Assembly: GCA_947466075.1 (NCBI GenBank)
Contig: CANIBP010000010.1
Location: 50,861-114,860, forward strand
Reading direction: 5' to 3'
Source of the DNA: Verrucomicrobiaceae bacterium
GTDB taxonomy: Bacteria > Verrucomicrobiota > Verrucomicrobiia > Verrucomicrobiales > Verrucomicrobiaceae
Length of the DNA: 64,000 nucleotides
Below the pieces are notes generated by a model. The model was given only the letters and a program-made list of their open reading frames with translations. It ran no database searches and was not told the origin of the DNA. Within the stretch, counting starts at the first letter, position 1; each line of letters opens with the position of its first letter. The translations under genes and the position numbers were made by a program. Shown in pieces: positions 26,933 through 36,328 of this stretch.

Positions 26933-28081
26933 ATGCGCTTATTACTCTGTTCGTCATTCGTTATTCTAGTTTCGTCATTCGCAGCAGAGCCGCCGAACAT
27001 GCTGCTTGGCACGCAGGCCATCGGCGGGCGGTATCAGTTCACGCAGGATGAGCCGCTGCTGGAGAGCGCGAAGCTGATCGCGGAGCTCGGGTCGGGCATC
27101 ATGAAGTTCTCGATTTCGAAGCAGGCCTCGTTTGGCAAAACGAAGGCAAACGCGCTGAAGGATGAGCTTGGCCTGCAAACGCTCGCGGAGGTCGCGAGCA
27201 AGGATCCCACACATCGCGCAGTGTTGGACCTTCCGTTCACGCACTTCTTCATCTGGGCCTATCCTTTCACCACGCATGGCAGCGCGGGCACCTTCAAGCC
27301 CGCGGAGCGCGATTTGGAGTATCGCGAGATGCATGACCTCGTCGCGCACCTGCTGCGCACTTACAGCGGCAGCGGCAAAAAATTCTACCTCGGCCACTGG
27401 GAGGGCGACTGGCATCTGCGGCCGCACTTTGACCCGAAACAGCCCTTCCCCGAGCACTTTGGCGAAAACTTCATCGCCTGGCTCAAGGTCCGCCAGCAGG
27501 CCATCGACGACGCGAAGCGCGACACGCCACATCAGAACGTCGAAGTCTGGCACTACACCGAGGCGAACCTCGTCGAGCCTTATCTCAAGGGCGGCCAGTG
27601 CCTCGCCAACGACATCCTCCCGCAGGTCGATGTCGATTTCGTCAGCTACTCCTGCTACGACAGCCTCCAGCGCGGCATCCGCGACGATCTCCACGCCACG
27701 CTCGACCATCTCGAATCCAAGCTGAAGCCCAAGCCCGGCATCTCTGGCAAACGCGTCTTCATCGGCGAATACGGCTTCCCCGCGCGTCGCTACACGCCCG
27801 AGGAGCAAAACAAGAAGAGCATCGAAACCATGATCGCCGCCATCGAGTGGGGCTGCCCCTTCGTGCTCTACTGGGAACTCTACGACAACGAAGGCACGCC
27901 CGAAAAACCCGGCGGCTTCTGGCTCATCGACGAAAAGAACGAGAAGCAACCCGTTTGGGACACGCATCTGCGTTACTACGAGTGGGCTAAGAAACACATC
28001 GCCGACTTCATGCAACGCACCGGCAGTCCGATCACCGACGCCGAGTTCCGCAAGGCCGCACTGGAATATCTCAAGCGATAG
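26933..28081 (+). CDS. Secreted TIM-barrel (clan GH-A-like) protein of unknown substrate
   Basis: 382 residues with signal peptide (MRLLLCSSFVILVSSFAAEP). The alternation of strands and helices, the segment EVWHYTEANLV (possible acid/base Glu), VFIGEYGFPARRYTPEEQNK (possible nucleophile Glu after the seventh strand) and GCPFVLYWELYDNEG resemble clan GH-A glycoside hydrolases. No named family is recognised with certainty. It lies between pectate lyase and a DUF1080-like protein in one direction with gaps under 40 bases, so a role in breakdown of a plant-type glycan is likely. Confidence 0.7.
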   Translation: MRLLLCSSFVILVSSFAAEPPNMLLGTQAIGGRYQFTQDEPLLESAKLIAELGSGIMKFSISKQASFGKTKANALKDELGLQTLAEVASKDPTHRAVLDLPFTHFFIWAYPFTTHGSAGTFKPAERDLEYREMHDLVAHLLRTYSGSGKKFYLGHWEGDWHLRPHFDPKQPFPEHFGENFIAWLKVRQQAIDDAKRDTPHQNVEVWHYTEANLVEPYLKGGQCLANDILPQVDVDFVSYSCYDSLQRGIRDDLHATLDHLESKLKPKPGISGKRVFIGEYGFPARRYTPEEQNKKSIETMIAAIEWGCPFVLYWELYDNEGTPEKPGGFWLIDEKNEKQPVWDTHLRYYEWAKKHIADFMQRTGSPITDAEFRKAALEYLKR

Positions 28082-28094
28082 CCCAGACTGTTTC

Positions 28095-28838
28095 ATGCGC
28101 GCCCTCCTGCTCATCACGCTCTTTGTCACCTCATCTTATGCTCAAGATTCCACCGCATGGCTGGAAAAGAATGCCACGCTCATCTTCCATGATGCGTTTG
28201 AGCGTGAGGAGGATGGAAATCTCGCGAAAGCCATCGGCAATGGCTGGAACAGCGCCACGGCGGATCGCGTGCCTCAGATCAAGATGGCGGACATCGACGG
28301 CGGCATCTTGAAGGTGAGCAGTGCGTCGGAGGCAGCGAAACACGCAGCGCACATTCATCACGAGGCCGGCTTCACCGATGGTGGCGCAGTGGTGCGCTTT
28401 CGTTTCCCCGGCTTGAGCAAAGGCGAGTCGCTTCAGCTCGGCTTTGTGGATCGTGAGACGAAAGGCGTGCATGCGGGGCACCTTTGCTACGCCATTCTTT
28501 CGTCCAGCAACGCCACACTCATCGATCACAAGACCGGCGTGATGAATCTGGACATCCGCGCTCGACGTCAGGGCTACCTAGATCGCAAAGAAAAGCTGCC
28601 GACCGATCTCGATGCGCTGCTGAAGACAAAGCAGGCCGTAGTCCCATGGAAATCCGACACGGAGTGGCACGAGTTGATCCTCCTCACCGTCGGCGACGAG
28701 ATGCGCCTCACCTTCGATGGCAAGCTCATCGCCAAACATCACTCCGAAGGCTTCGCGCATCCGATGAAGCGCTGGTTTAGCTTTCTCATCCCAAACACGG
28801 TCTGGATCGATGACGTAAAGATCTGGAAGATCCGATAA
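28095..28838 (+). CDS. Secreted beta-sandwich (DUF1080/laminin-G-like) protein
   Basis: 247 residues with signal peptide (MRALLLITLFVTSSYAQ). The rest is a jelly-roll-like pattern: LIFHDAFEREEDGNLAKAIG, GGAVVRFRFPGLSKGESLQL, HAGHLCYAILSSSNATLIDH, EWHELILLTVGDEMRLTFDG and IWIDDVKIWKI-type end (here VWIDDVKIWKI). This is typical of DUF1080 3-keto-disaccharide hydrolase-like or concanavalin-type binding domains. No catalytic residue can be named. Two bases separate it from the next gene. Confidence 0.7.
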   Translation: MRALLLITLFVTSSYAQDSTAWLEKNATLIFHDAFEREEDGNLAKAIGNGWNSATADRVPQIKMADIDGGILKVSSASEAAKHAAHIHHEAGFTDGGAVVRFRFPGLSKGESLQLGFVDRETKGVHAGHLCYAILSSSNATLIDHKTGVMNLDIRARRQGYLDRKEKLPTDLDALLKTKQAVVPWKSDTEWHELILLTVGDEMRLTFDGKLIAKHHSEGFAHPMKRWFSFLIPNTVWIDDVKIWKIR

Positions 28839-28840
28839 CC

Positions 28841-30097
28841 ATGCGCTTTCTACTTTTCCTTTCGGCATTCTGCATGCTGCATTCCTCATTCGCGGCGGAG
28901 CCGCAGCTCCTGGCGCATTACATGCCCTGGTATGCCACGAAGGATGTGAGTGGCGAGTGGGGCTGGCATTGGACGATGGGGCACTTTGATCCCGATCAAA
29001 AGAAGTGGGATGATCAACGCGATATCGCCTCGCATGATTACCCGCTCATCGGTCCATATGACTCGGGGGACGATCACGCGCTGGAATGTCAGGTGCTGCT
29101 CATGAAGCTCGCCGGGCTCGATGGTGTCATCATCGACTGGTATGGCACGAGCGACCTCAACGACCACGCCGTCAATCATCGCCACACGCAGAAACTCATC
29201 CCATGGTTGAAGAAGGCCGGATTGAAGTTCGCGGTGTGCTACGAGGATCAGGCTGTTAAAACGCTCAAGAACGACGAAGACGTGAAACAGGCCCAAAAAG
29301 ACCTCGAATGGGCCGAAGAGCATTGGTTTGGCGAGAGCAGCTATGTGAAGCATGAAGGCCGTCCGGTGCTGCTTGTCTTCGGACCGCAGCATTTGAAGTG
29401 GAAGTTCGATCTGAAAGCCAAACCACTCGTGTTTGGCCTGGCGCACCTCGCCAAGCCAAACGGCCTTGAAGGCGTCTTCGCGTGGCCACCCGTCAGCGGC
29501 GGCAAGTCGCTCTCGCCTGCGCAGTGGAAGAAAGAACTCGGCCTCATCTATGCCCGTGATGAAAAAGTCATCGCCACCGCCTTCCCCGGCTTCAAAGACA
29601 TTTATAAGCAAGCCGGCGTGCATGACAGCTATGGCAGCATTTCCTCACGCGATGGCCAGACGCTGACCGAATCGCTCGATCTCGCGCTGAAAAGCAAAGC
29701 ACCCATCATTCAAATCGCCACATGGAATGATTACGGTGAAGGCACCGTCATCGAGCCAACACGCAACAACGGCTACCGCTATCTCGAAGCGCTACCCAAA
29801 TGTGGCAACAAGGCCGATCTGCGCCTGCCTGTAATGCTCTACCAACTCCGCAAACGCGGCGGCGATGCCAAAGCGCTCGATCAAGCCGCCGAGTTGCTCT
29901 TCGCCTCCAAAAAAACCGAAGCGGAAGCCATCCTCGGCGAGTTAGCCGCGAACTCGGCAAACAGCTCATCGACGCCAACTACCACCTCACCACCGAGTTG
30001 CTCTACCGCGAAGAAAAAGGCATCACTGCCGAGCAAAACCAGCGCTGCCGCCTTGACGTGTATGCGCCTGCAAAGAAGCGGCCATTTTCGACGGTGA
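28841..30097 (+). CDS. Secreted GH71/GH99-like protein, frameshifted near its 3' end
   Basis: A signal peptide (MRFLLFLSAFCMLHSSFA) is followed by the GH71/99-like barrel: LLAHYMPWYATKDVSGEWGW, LAGLDGVIIDWYGTSDLNDH, LKFAVCYEDQAVK, YGSISSRDGQTL and IIQIATWNDYGEGTVIEPTR. Good family sequence stops at about 29947. After that this frame gives a Ser/Thr-rich string unlike the family, while frame +1 continues smoothly into an esterase. Adding one C after 29947 restores ELARELGKQLIDAN, so the original gene probably coded one GH99-like/esterase fusion of about 630 residues (28841-30735). Whether the lost base is real or a sequencing error cannot be told. Confidence 0.8.
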   Translation: MRFLLFLSAFCMLHSSFAAEPQLLAHYMPWYATKDVSGEWGWHWTMGHFDPDQKKWDDQRDIASHDYPLIGPYDSGDDHALECQVLLMKLAGLDGVIIDWYGTSDLNDHAVNHRHTQKLIPWLKKAGLKFAVCYEDQAVKTLKNDEDVKQAQKDLEWAEEHWFGESSYVKHEGRPVLLVFGPQHLKWKFDLKAKPLVFGLAHLAKPNGLEGVFAWPPVSGGKSLSPAQWKKELGLIYARDEKVIATAFPGFKDIYKQAGVHDSYGSISSRDGQTLTESLDLALKSKAPIIQIATWNDYGEGTVIEPTRNNGYRYLEALPKCGNKADLRLPVMLYQLRKRGGDAKALDQAAELLFASKKTEAEAILGELAANSANSSSTPTTTSPPSCSTAKKKASLPSKTSAAALTCMRLQRSGHFRR

Positions 30098-30735
30098 TCT
30101 GGTTTCATGGCGGCGGATTGACCAATGGTGAACGCACCATTCCCCTGCCCTTGCGCAATCAAGGCATCGCCGTCGTCGCTGCGAACTACCGCCTCAGTCC
30201 CGGCGTAAAATCACCTGTCTTCATCGAAGACGCCGCAGCAGCCATCGCGTGGACCTTCAAGCACATCGCCGACTTCGGCGGTGATCCGCAGCGCATCTTC
30301 GTCAGCGGGCACAGCGCTGGTGCCTACCTCACACTCATGTGCGGCCTCGATAAGAAATGGCTCGCCGCTCATGACCTCGATGCCGATCAAATCGCCGGCC
30401 TCATCCCGCTCAGTCCGCAGGTCATTACGCATTACACGATCCGCGAGCAACGCGGCATCGACGAAAAGCAGCCCATCATCGACGACCTCGCGCCGCTGTT
30501 TCACGTCCGCAAAGACTCCCCGCCCATCCTTCTCATCACCGGAGACCGCGAAAAGGAACTCATGGGCCGCTACGAAGAGTGCGCCTACTTCTGGCGCATG
30601 ATGAAACTCGTCGGGCACACTGGAACTACCCTGCATGAGATGGGCGGCTTTGATCACGGCAAGATGCCTGAGCCTGCGTTTCCGCTGATGCTGAAGTTCA
30701 TGAAAGAACCATCCGCCAAAACCAAGAAGGAGTAA
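29948..30735 (+). CDS. Alpha/beta hydrolase (esterase) part of the frameshifted fusion
   Basis: In this frame the sequence is a full alpha/beta hydrolase of the hormone-sensitive-lipase-like type: oxyanion motif STVIWFHGGGLTNGE, nucleophile elbow FVSGHSAGAYLTLMCG, an acidic residue near LLITGDREKELMG and histidine in GGFDHGKMPEP. There is no start codon followed by a signal peptide in this frame. Only about 18 residues precede the domain before the frame loses meaning, which supports fusion to the GH99-like gene upstream. As the sequence stands it would be translated, if at all, from an internal TTG or by frameshifting. Likely substrate: acetyl or methyl esters of the same glycan. Confidence 0.75.
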
Positions 30736-30754
30736 CCCACCAATCTCCACGACT

Positions 30755-31653
30755 TTGAAAACGCTATTCATCCTCGCCATGCTTTTGTCATCTGCACTTC
30801 AAGCCGCTGAAGAAGACCTCAAGGCACCACCCGCAGTCACTGCCAAAGCCTGGGCCATCAGTGATGCGAAGACCGGCGAGATCCTGTGGCAACTAACGCC
30901 GATGAAACGCGCAAAGCCGCGAGCACGGCGAAAGTCATGTGCGCCTACACCGTGCTTCGATTGGCCGAGAAAGAGCCCGCAATCCTCGATGAGTGGCTCA
31001 CTGTCACCGAGCTGGCAGGGACCACCACTGGATCCACAGCGGAACTGAAACCCGGCGAGCAAGTTCAGGTCAAAGACGCGCTCCTCGGCATGCTGTTGCC
31101 TTCTGGCAACGACGCAGGCAATGCGCTGGCCGAGCACTTTCACGCACGACTTGCGCCACCCGATGTAGCAGTGTTGAAAGCAGGTCTCAACAATCCTCTG
31201 CTGGCGACGCGCTCCAACTTCATCGCCGAAATGAACCGCAACGCGCGCGAGATTGGCATGAAGGCCACCCTATACCGCTCCTCTTTCGGTGATGGAGGCA
31301 CGGAGGATGATCGCACCACCAACGCACGGGATCTTTCCAGGCTGGCATTCATCGCCATGCAACTGCCCGCGTTTCGTCAGGCCGTAGCCACCCGCCGACA
31401 TGAAGCCACCGTGAAGAAAGCCGACGGCACCACCCGCCAGGCCATTTGGGAAAACTCCAACGCGCTCCTCGCCCTCGACCTCGGCTACGATGGCATCAAA
31501 ACTGGTATCACCAACCAAGCCGGCCATTGCATGATCGCCAGCGGCCAGCGCGGTGAAGATCGACTCCATGTCGTCGTCCTCGGCTCCACCTCTGAGGAGG
31601 CTCGCTACGTCGATGCACGGAATCTCTTCCGCTGGGCGTGGGCACAGCGTTAA
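30755..31653 (+). pseudogene. D-alanyl-D-alanine carboxypeptidase (serine-type), frameshifted
   Basis: Periplasmic peptidoglycan DD-carboxypeptidase of the DacA/S11 type. The first part (30755 to about 30889) has the signal peptide (LFILAMLLSSALQAAEE) and VTAKAWAISDAKTGEILW. The second part, in another frame from about 30890 to 31653, has the catalytic ASTAKVM (SxxK), PSGNDAGNAL (SxN) and GIKTGIT (KTG). Adding one G after 30889 joins them as ILWATNADETRKAASTAKVM, which fits the family well. An internal GTG at 30886 would give 255 residues without a signal peptide. It is either a sequencing error or a fresh inactivation. Confidence 0.82.
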
Positions 31654-31699
31654 CTAAAAATACTTGTCAGTTGGTGGCATCTAGGTGCAAAATCAACTT

Positions 31700-32221
31700 A
31701 TGGCCGACGTCGAACTCCCTGAAGAAGCAAACAGTCCTTTTGAGCGCATTGTCGCTCTCACCATTGCCATGCTGGCGGTGGTGTTGTCCTTCGTGGACAA
31801 CACCGGCGATAACGCCAAGACCGACGGCATCGTCAAAACCAACCACGCCTCCAACAAATGGGCTTATTTTCAGTCGAAGAGCCTCAAGGAGAATTTGGCG
31901 GAGACGAGTGCCATGTTGTTAGCCAATCTGACCGCAGCTGATCCTGCCAAGGCCCAGGCGAAGGCGGAAGAGATGCAAAAAGAAGTCACCCGCTACGAAA
32001 GCGAGAAGAAAGTCATCATGTCTGAGGCTAAAGCACTCGAAAAAGAAGTCGATTATGCGATGAGCATTGATGACCGGGCCGATGAGGCATCGCTACTGCT
32101 GCAAATCGCCATTGTGATCTGTTCCATTGCCATCTTGGTGAAGTGGCGAGCGATATTCTATGTCGGAGTGGTCGTCGGTATTGCGGGCACAGCCGTTGCT
32201 GTCTCAGCTTTCATGATGTGA
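31700..32221 (+). CDS. DUF4337-family membrane protein
   Basis: 173 residues from ATG at 31700 (MADVELPEEANSPFERIVAL). One N-terminal membrane segment (VALTIAMLAVVLSFVD), a central charged helical region (KAQAKAEEMQKEVTRYESEK), then two C-terminal membrane segments (LLQIAIVICSIAILVKW, AIFYVGVVVGIAGTAVAVSA). NHASNKWAYFQSKSLKENLA is typical of DUF4337. Function unknown. It is followed by cdsA with 20 bases between. An in-frame GTG at 31685 is possible but weaker. Confidence 0.82.
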   Translation: MADVELPEEANSPFERIVALTIAMLAVVLSFVDNTGDNAKTDGIVKTNHASNKWAYFQSKSLKENLAETSAMLLANLTAADPAKAQAKAEEMQKEVTRYESEKKVIMSEAKALEKEVDYAMSIDDRADEASLLLQIAIVICSIAILVKWRAIFYVGVVVGIAGTAVAVSAFMM

Positions 32222-32241
32222 CAGCAGAGGGCGGCAAACCG

Positions 32242-33207
32242 ATGCTTCATCTTTTCCGCTCTCCAAAAGACCCCGCGCTCCTTTATCTACTCGGCGGAAC
32301 GCTGGGATTGCTGGTCATCGCCTCCATCATCGGCGCTGTTTTAGCCAGGCGAGCCTCTTCGGATACAGCGAAGCTGACAATAGCCAACCTGAATGCTCGT
32401 ACGCGGGCGTGGTGGATGATGGTGGCGGTGTTTGCAGCGGCGCTAGCCGTCGGACCGCTAGGGACAACGATCTTGTTCGGTTTCAGTTCGTTCATGGCGC
32501 TGCGCGAGTTCATCACGCTCACGCCAACAAAGCCGGGCGATCACCGCACGCTGTTCTGGGTGTTCTTCATCATCACGCCGCTGCATTACTACTTTCTGGC
32601 GACGCAGTGGTATGGTGTGTTCGTCATTTTGATTCCAGTGTACGCCTTCCTGTTTGTACCGCTGCGCACGGCGATCGCGGGTGACTGCGAGCACTTCCTG
32701 GAGCGCACAGCAAAAATCCAGTGGGGCCTCATGGTGTGCGTGTACTGCATCAGCTACGCCCCGGCGATCCTGCTGCTGCTCAAAATTCCCGGCTTTACAG
32801 GCCAGAATGCGAAACTGCTGTTCTGGTTCGTCGCCATCGTCGAGATGAGCGATGTGATGCAATACGTCTGGGGCAAAATATGCGGCAAACACAAAATCGC
32901 GCCTACCGTGAGTCCAGGTAAAACATGGGAAGGCCTGCTAGGCGGCGGTATGACGACCGTAGGACTTGGTGCGGCGTTGTGGTGGGCTACACCGTTTTCA
33001 CCGTTACAAGCCGCAGGCATGTCTGCCATCATCGTGCTGATGGGTTTTGCGGGCGGCCTGGTGATGTCCGCCATTAAACGAGATCGAGGCGTCAAGGACT
33101 GGGGCACCGCCATCGGAGGTCACGGTGGCGTGATGGACCGCATGGACTCGCTGAGTTTCGCTGCGCCGGTGTTTTTCCACGTGGTGCGATATGCCTTCAA
33201 TGCGTGA
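32242..33207 (+). CDS. cdsA: Phosphatidate cytidylyltransferase
   Basis: 321 residues from ATG at 32242. Integral membrane enzyme that makes CDP-diacylglycerol from CTP and phosphatidate. About eight membrane segments are visible, with ALREFITLTP and PTVSPGKTWEGLLGGG. The signature comes last: SAIKRDRGVKDWGTAIGGHG, then GVMDRMDSLSFAAP, with the metal-binding Asp residues kept. The stretch before 32242 in the same frame overlaps the DUF4337 gene and is not conserved. Confidence 0.92.
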   Translation: MLHLFRSPKDPALLYLLGGTLGLLVIASIIGAVLARRASSDTAKLTIANLNARTRAWWMMVAVFAAALAVGPLGTTILFGFSSFMALREFITLTPTKPGDHRTLFWVFFIITPLHYYFLATQWYGVFVILIPVYAFLFVPLRTAIAGDCEHFLERTAKIQWGLMVCVYCISYAPAILLLLKIPGFTGQNAKLLFWFVAIVEMSDVMQYVWGKICGKHKIAPTVSPGKTWEGLLGGGMTTVGLGAALWWATPFSPLQAAGMSAIIVLMGFAGGLVMSAIKRDRGVKDWGTAIGGHGGVMDRMDSLSFAAPVFFHVVRYAFNA

Positions 33208-33248
33208 TGGTGGAAAGCCACAGTGCGTGGCGAGCGTACATCAGCGCC

Positions 33249-36200
33249 ATGATTTTCCGCGCCTGCCTTGTTTCTGCTGTTATTACCGCCTCTGCTCAAG
33301 GGGCGACGAAGCTTGATTTCAACCGCGATATCCGGCCGATCCTGAGTGACAATTGCTTCGCCTGCCACGGACTGGACGCGAAGAAGCGGAAGGCGGATTT
33401 GCGGCTGGATACTGCCGAGGGGGCAATTGCGCCGATTGATGGCGCGTTTCCGATCAAGCCGGGTTACCCCGAGGTCAGCACAGTCATTCAGCGCATCTTG
33501 ACGAAAGATGAAGACGAAATGATGCCGCCGCCGGAGTCGAACAAGAAAATCACCCCGGCCCAGGCCGAGATTTTGCAACGCTGGATCAAAGAAGGCGCGC
33601 AGTACAAGAAGCATTGGAGTTTCGAGACTCCGGTCAAAACGGCACCGCCGCCGGTCAAGGGTATGGTCAAGAATGGGATAGATGCATTCATTCAGACGAG
33701 GTTGGCGGAAGAGGGGCTTTCGCCAGTGGCAGAAGCCTCGAAGGAAACATTGATTCGCCGGGTTACGCTCGATTTGACCGGCCTGCCGCCGACGTTGGCG
33801 GAGATCGATGCTTTTCTCGCCGATAGCGGCCCGGATGCGTATGAGAAAGTCGTCGCACGCCTGCTGAAATCGGAGCGCTACGGTGAGCACATGGGGCGCT
33901 TCTGGCTAGATGCGGCGCGCTATGCGGACACGCACGGGCTGCATCTCGATAACGAACGCAGCATGTGGCCCTACCGCGACTGGGTGGTGCGCGCATTCAA
34001 TCAGAACCTGCCATATGATCAGTTTACGGTCTGGCAGCTTGCGGGTGATCTGTTGCCAAATGCGACGACAGACCAGCAGATCGCGTCTGGATTCAACCGC
34101 TGTAACGTGACGACAAGCGAAGGCGGCAGCATCAATGAGGAGTTCGTTTTCCGCTATGCGGTGGACCGCACGGACACAACGATGGCGGTGTGGATGGGCC
34201 TCACAGCAGGCTGCGCGGTGTGCCACGATCACAAGTTCGATCCGATCTCGCAGAAGGAGTTTTACTCGATGTATGCGTTCTTCAACAGCGCCGCCGATCC
34301 GGGCATGGACGGCAATATTTTAATGACGCCGCCGATCTTGCGGCTCAGCACCGACGAGCAGAAGAAGCAGCTCACGGATTTGGATCAGAAGATGGCTGCT
34401 TCCCAGACGAAGATCCGCGAGGCGATCAAGAGCCTGAACTATGTCGATCCCACCACGCTGAATCCACCGCCTCCAGTGCAGACGAGTGAGACGGTCTGGT
34501 TTGAAGATGCGTTTCCAGTTGGAGCGAATGTTGAGGCCAGTGGTGAGCCAACGAAATTTGTGAGCAAAGATAAAGGCCCCGTGTTCAGCGGCAATACGGC
34601 GCTGAAACGCACCGCGACCGGCGTGGCGCAGGATTTCTTCTCGGTGGGTGGAAAGTTTGAGATTCCTCCGAACGGCAAGCTCTCCGCGTATTGCTACATT
34701 GATCCGGCGAATCCGCCGAAGGCGATCATGCTGCAATTTCACACCGCAGGATGGAATCATCGTGCAGTGTGGGGCCAGGAAGGTGCCATTCCTTTTGGCC
34801 AAGTGCGCACTCCGGAAAAAGTGCAAATGGGCGAACTTCCGAAAGCTGGCGAATGGGTGAAGCTTGAAGTTCCCGCCGAACGCTTGGGCTTGAAGCCGGG
34901 CATCAAGGTCACGGGTTATGCTTTCACGCAATTCGACGGCACGGTTTACTGGGATCGAATGACGATCAGTTCTCGCGTCGATCCCGCGAAAGATCCGCAG
35001 TGGTCGTGGAAAATTTGGACTGAGAAGAGCCAGGGCAAACGCATCGAAGGCCTGCCGAATGACCTGCAAACCCTCGTGCGTGGCAAGAAGGCCGTCGAAT
35101 GGCCAGAGAATGATATCACCCGCCTCAAAGAGTGGTGGTTTGAAAACGAGTATCAGGGCGCACGCAGCCTCGTTGATGGTGTGCGCGGCGAAAAACTCGC
35201 CTTTGAGTCGAAGAAGAAGGCTCTCGATGAAGTGATCCCCGCTACCTTCGTCATGGCCGATCTACCGCAGCAGCGGGACACTTTCGTGATGGATCGTGGT
35301 CAGTATGACAAGCCCAAGGACAAGGTCACTCGCGGAACGCCAGCCATCTTCCCGCCGCTGCCAAAGCAGGACAACTACAGCCGCATGGACCTCGCGAAAT
35401 GGCTGGTGAGTCCGCAGCATCCGCTCACGGCCCGTGTGCAGGCAAATCGACTGTGGCAGCAGTTCTTCGGCACTGGCTTGGTGAAAACGAGCAACGACTT
35501 CGGCTCACAAGGCGAACCTCCGAGCCATCCCGAACTCCTCGACTGGTTGGCCGTGACGTTCCGCGAGAGCGGCTGGGATATGAAGGCCTTCGTGAAGATG
35601 ATCGTCACGTCGCACACGTATCGGCAGAATTCGCATTGCTCGGATGCGGTTCTCCAGAAGGACCCGGAGAACCGTCTACTTGCCCGAGGGCCGCGCTTCC
35701 GCCTCGATGCCGAGGTCGTGCGCGATCAGGCCTTGTTTGTGTCTGGATTGTTGAGCCCAAAGATTGGTGGCAAGGGCGTGAAGCCCTACCAGCCAGAGAA
35801 CATCTGGGAACCCGTCGGTTTTGGCGGCAGCAACACGCGCAACTACATCCAGGACCACGGCGAATCGCTCTACCGCCGCAGCCTTTACACCTTCTGGAAG
35901 CGCACCGCCCCGCCGCCGAACATGACCTCCTTCGACGCACCGAACCGTGAGAGCTACTGCCTGCGCCGCGAGCGCAGCAACACGCCGTTGCAGGCGCTCA
36001 CGCTTATGAACGACGTGCAGTTCTTCGAAGCCGCGCGCAATTTCGCCCAGCAGGTGATGCAAACCAACACCAGCACAGATGCGCGCATCACCGCGCTGTT
36101 CCGCATCACCACCGGCCGCTTCCCTAATGCCCAGGAAGCCGAAATCATCCGCCAGTCGCTCGACAAACACCTCGCCGCCTATGCTACGAAGCCCGAGGAG

Positions 36201-36326
36201 GCGAAGAAGGCCATCAGCTACGGCGAATCGAAGCCCAATGAGAAACTCAACCCCGCCGAACTCGCCGCGTGGACGATAGTGGCGAATCTGGTGATGAATC
36301 TCGACGAGGTGGTGACGAAAGGGTGA
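33249..36326 (+). CDS. Secreted PSCyt1/DUF1549/DUF1553 cytochrome protein
   Basis: 1025 residues. A signal peptide (MIFRACLVSAVITASAQGA) is followed by the planctomycete cytochrome C domain with haem site CFACH near residue 37 and FNRDIRPILSDN. DUF1549 (about 140-350: NGIDAFIQTRLAEEGLSPVA, GRFWLDAARYADTHGLHLDN, CAVCHDHKFDPISQKEFY) carries a second CxxCH. A beta-sandwich insert (about 415-580) and DUF1553 (about 700-1010: RMDLAKWLVSPQHPLTARVQ, LRRERSNTPLQALTLMNDVQ) follow. In PVC bacteria such genes usually sit beside a DUF1501 gene; none follows here. Probably periplasmic oxidation of carbohydrate; substrate unknown. Confidence 0.92.
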   Translation: MIFRACLVSAVITASAQGATKLDFNRDIRPILSDNCFACHGLDAKKRKADLRLDTAEGAIAPIDGAFPIKPGYPEVSTVIQRILTKDEDEMMPPPESNKKITPAQAEILQRWIKEGAQYKKHWSFETPVKTAPPPVKGMVKNGIDAFIQTRLAEEGLSPVAEASKETLIRRVTLDLTGLPPTLAEIDAFLADSGPDAYEKVVARLLKSERYGEHMGRFWLDAARYADTHGLHLDNERSMWPYRDWVVRAFNQNLPYDQFTVWQLAGDLLPNATTDQQIASGFNRCNVTTSEGGSINEEFVFRYAVDRTDTTMAVWMGLTAGCAVCHDHKFDPISQKEFYSMYAFFNSAADPGMDGNILMTPPILRLSTDEQKKQLTDLDQKMAASQTKIREAIKSLNYVDPTTLNPPPPVQTSETVWFEDAFPVGANVEASGEPTKFVSKDKGPVFSGNTALKRTATGVAQDFFSVGGKFEIPPNGKLSAYCYIDPANPPKAIMLQFHTAGWNHRAVWGQEGAIPFGQVRTPEKVQMGELPKAGEWVKLEVPAERLGLKPGIKVTGYAFTQFDGTVYWDRMTISSRVDPAKDPQWSWKIWTEKSQGKRIEGLPNDLQTLVRGKKAVEWPENDITRLKEWWFENEYQGARSLVDGVRGEKLAFESKKKALDEVIPATFVMADLPQQRDTFVMDRGQYDKPKDKVTRGTPAIFPPLPKQDNYSRMDLAKWLVSPQHPLTARVQANRLWQQFFGTGLVKTSNDFGSQGEPPSHPELLDWLAVTFRESGWDMKAFVKMIVTSHTYRQNSHCSDAVLQKDPENRLLARGPRFRLDAEVVRDQALFVSGLLSPKIGGKGVKPYQPENIWEPVGFGGSNTRNYIQDHGESLYRRSLYTFWKRTAPPPNMTSFDAPNRESYCLRRERSNTPLQALTLMNDVQFFEAARNFAQQVMQTNTSTDARITALFRITTGRFPNAQEAEIIRQSLDKHLAAYATKPEEAKKAISYGESKPNEKLNPAELAAWTIVANLVMNLDEVVTKG

Positions 36327-36328
36327 GT

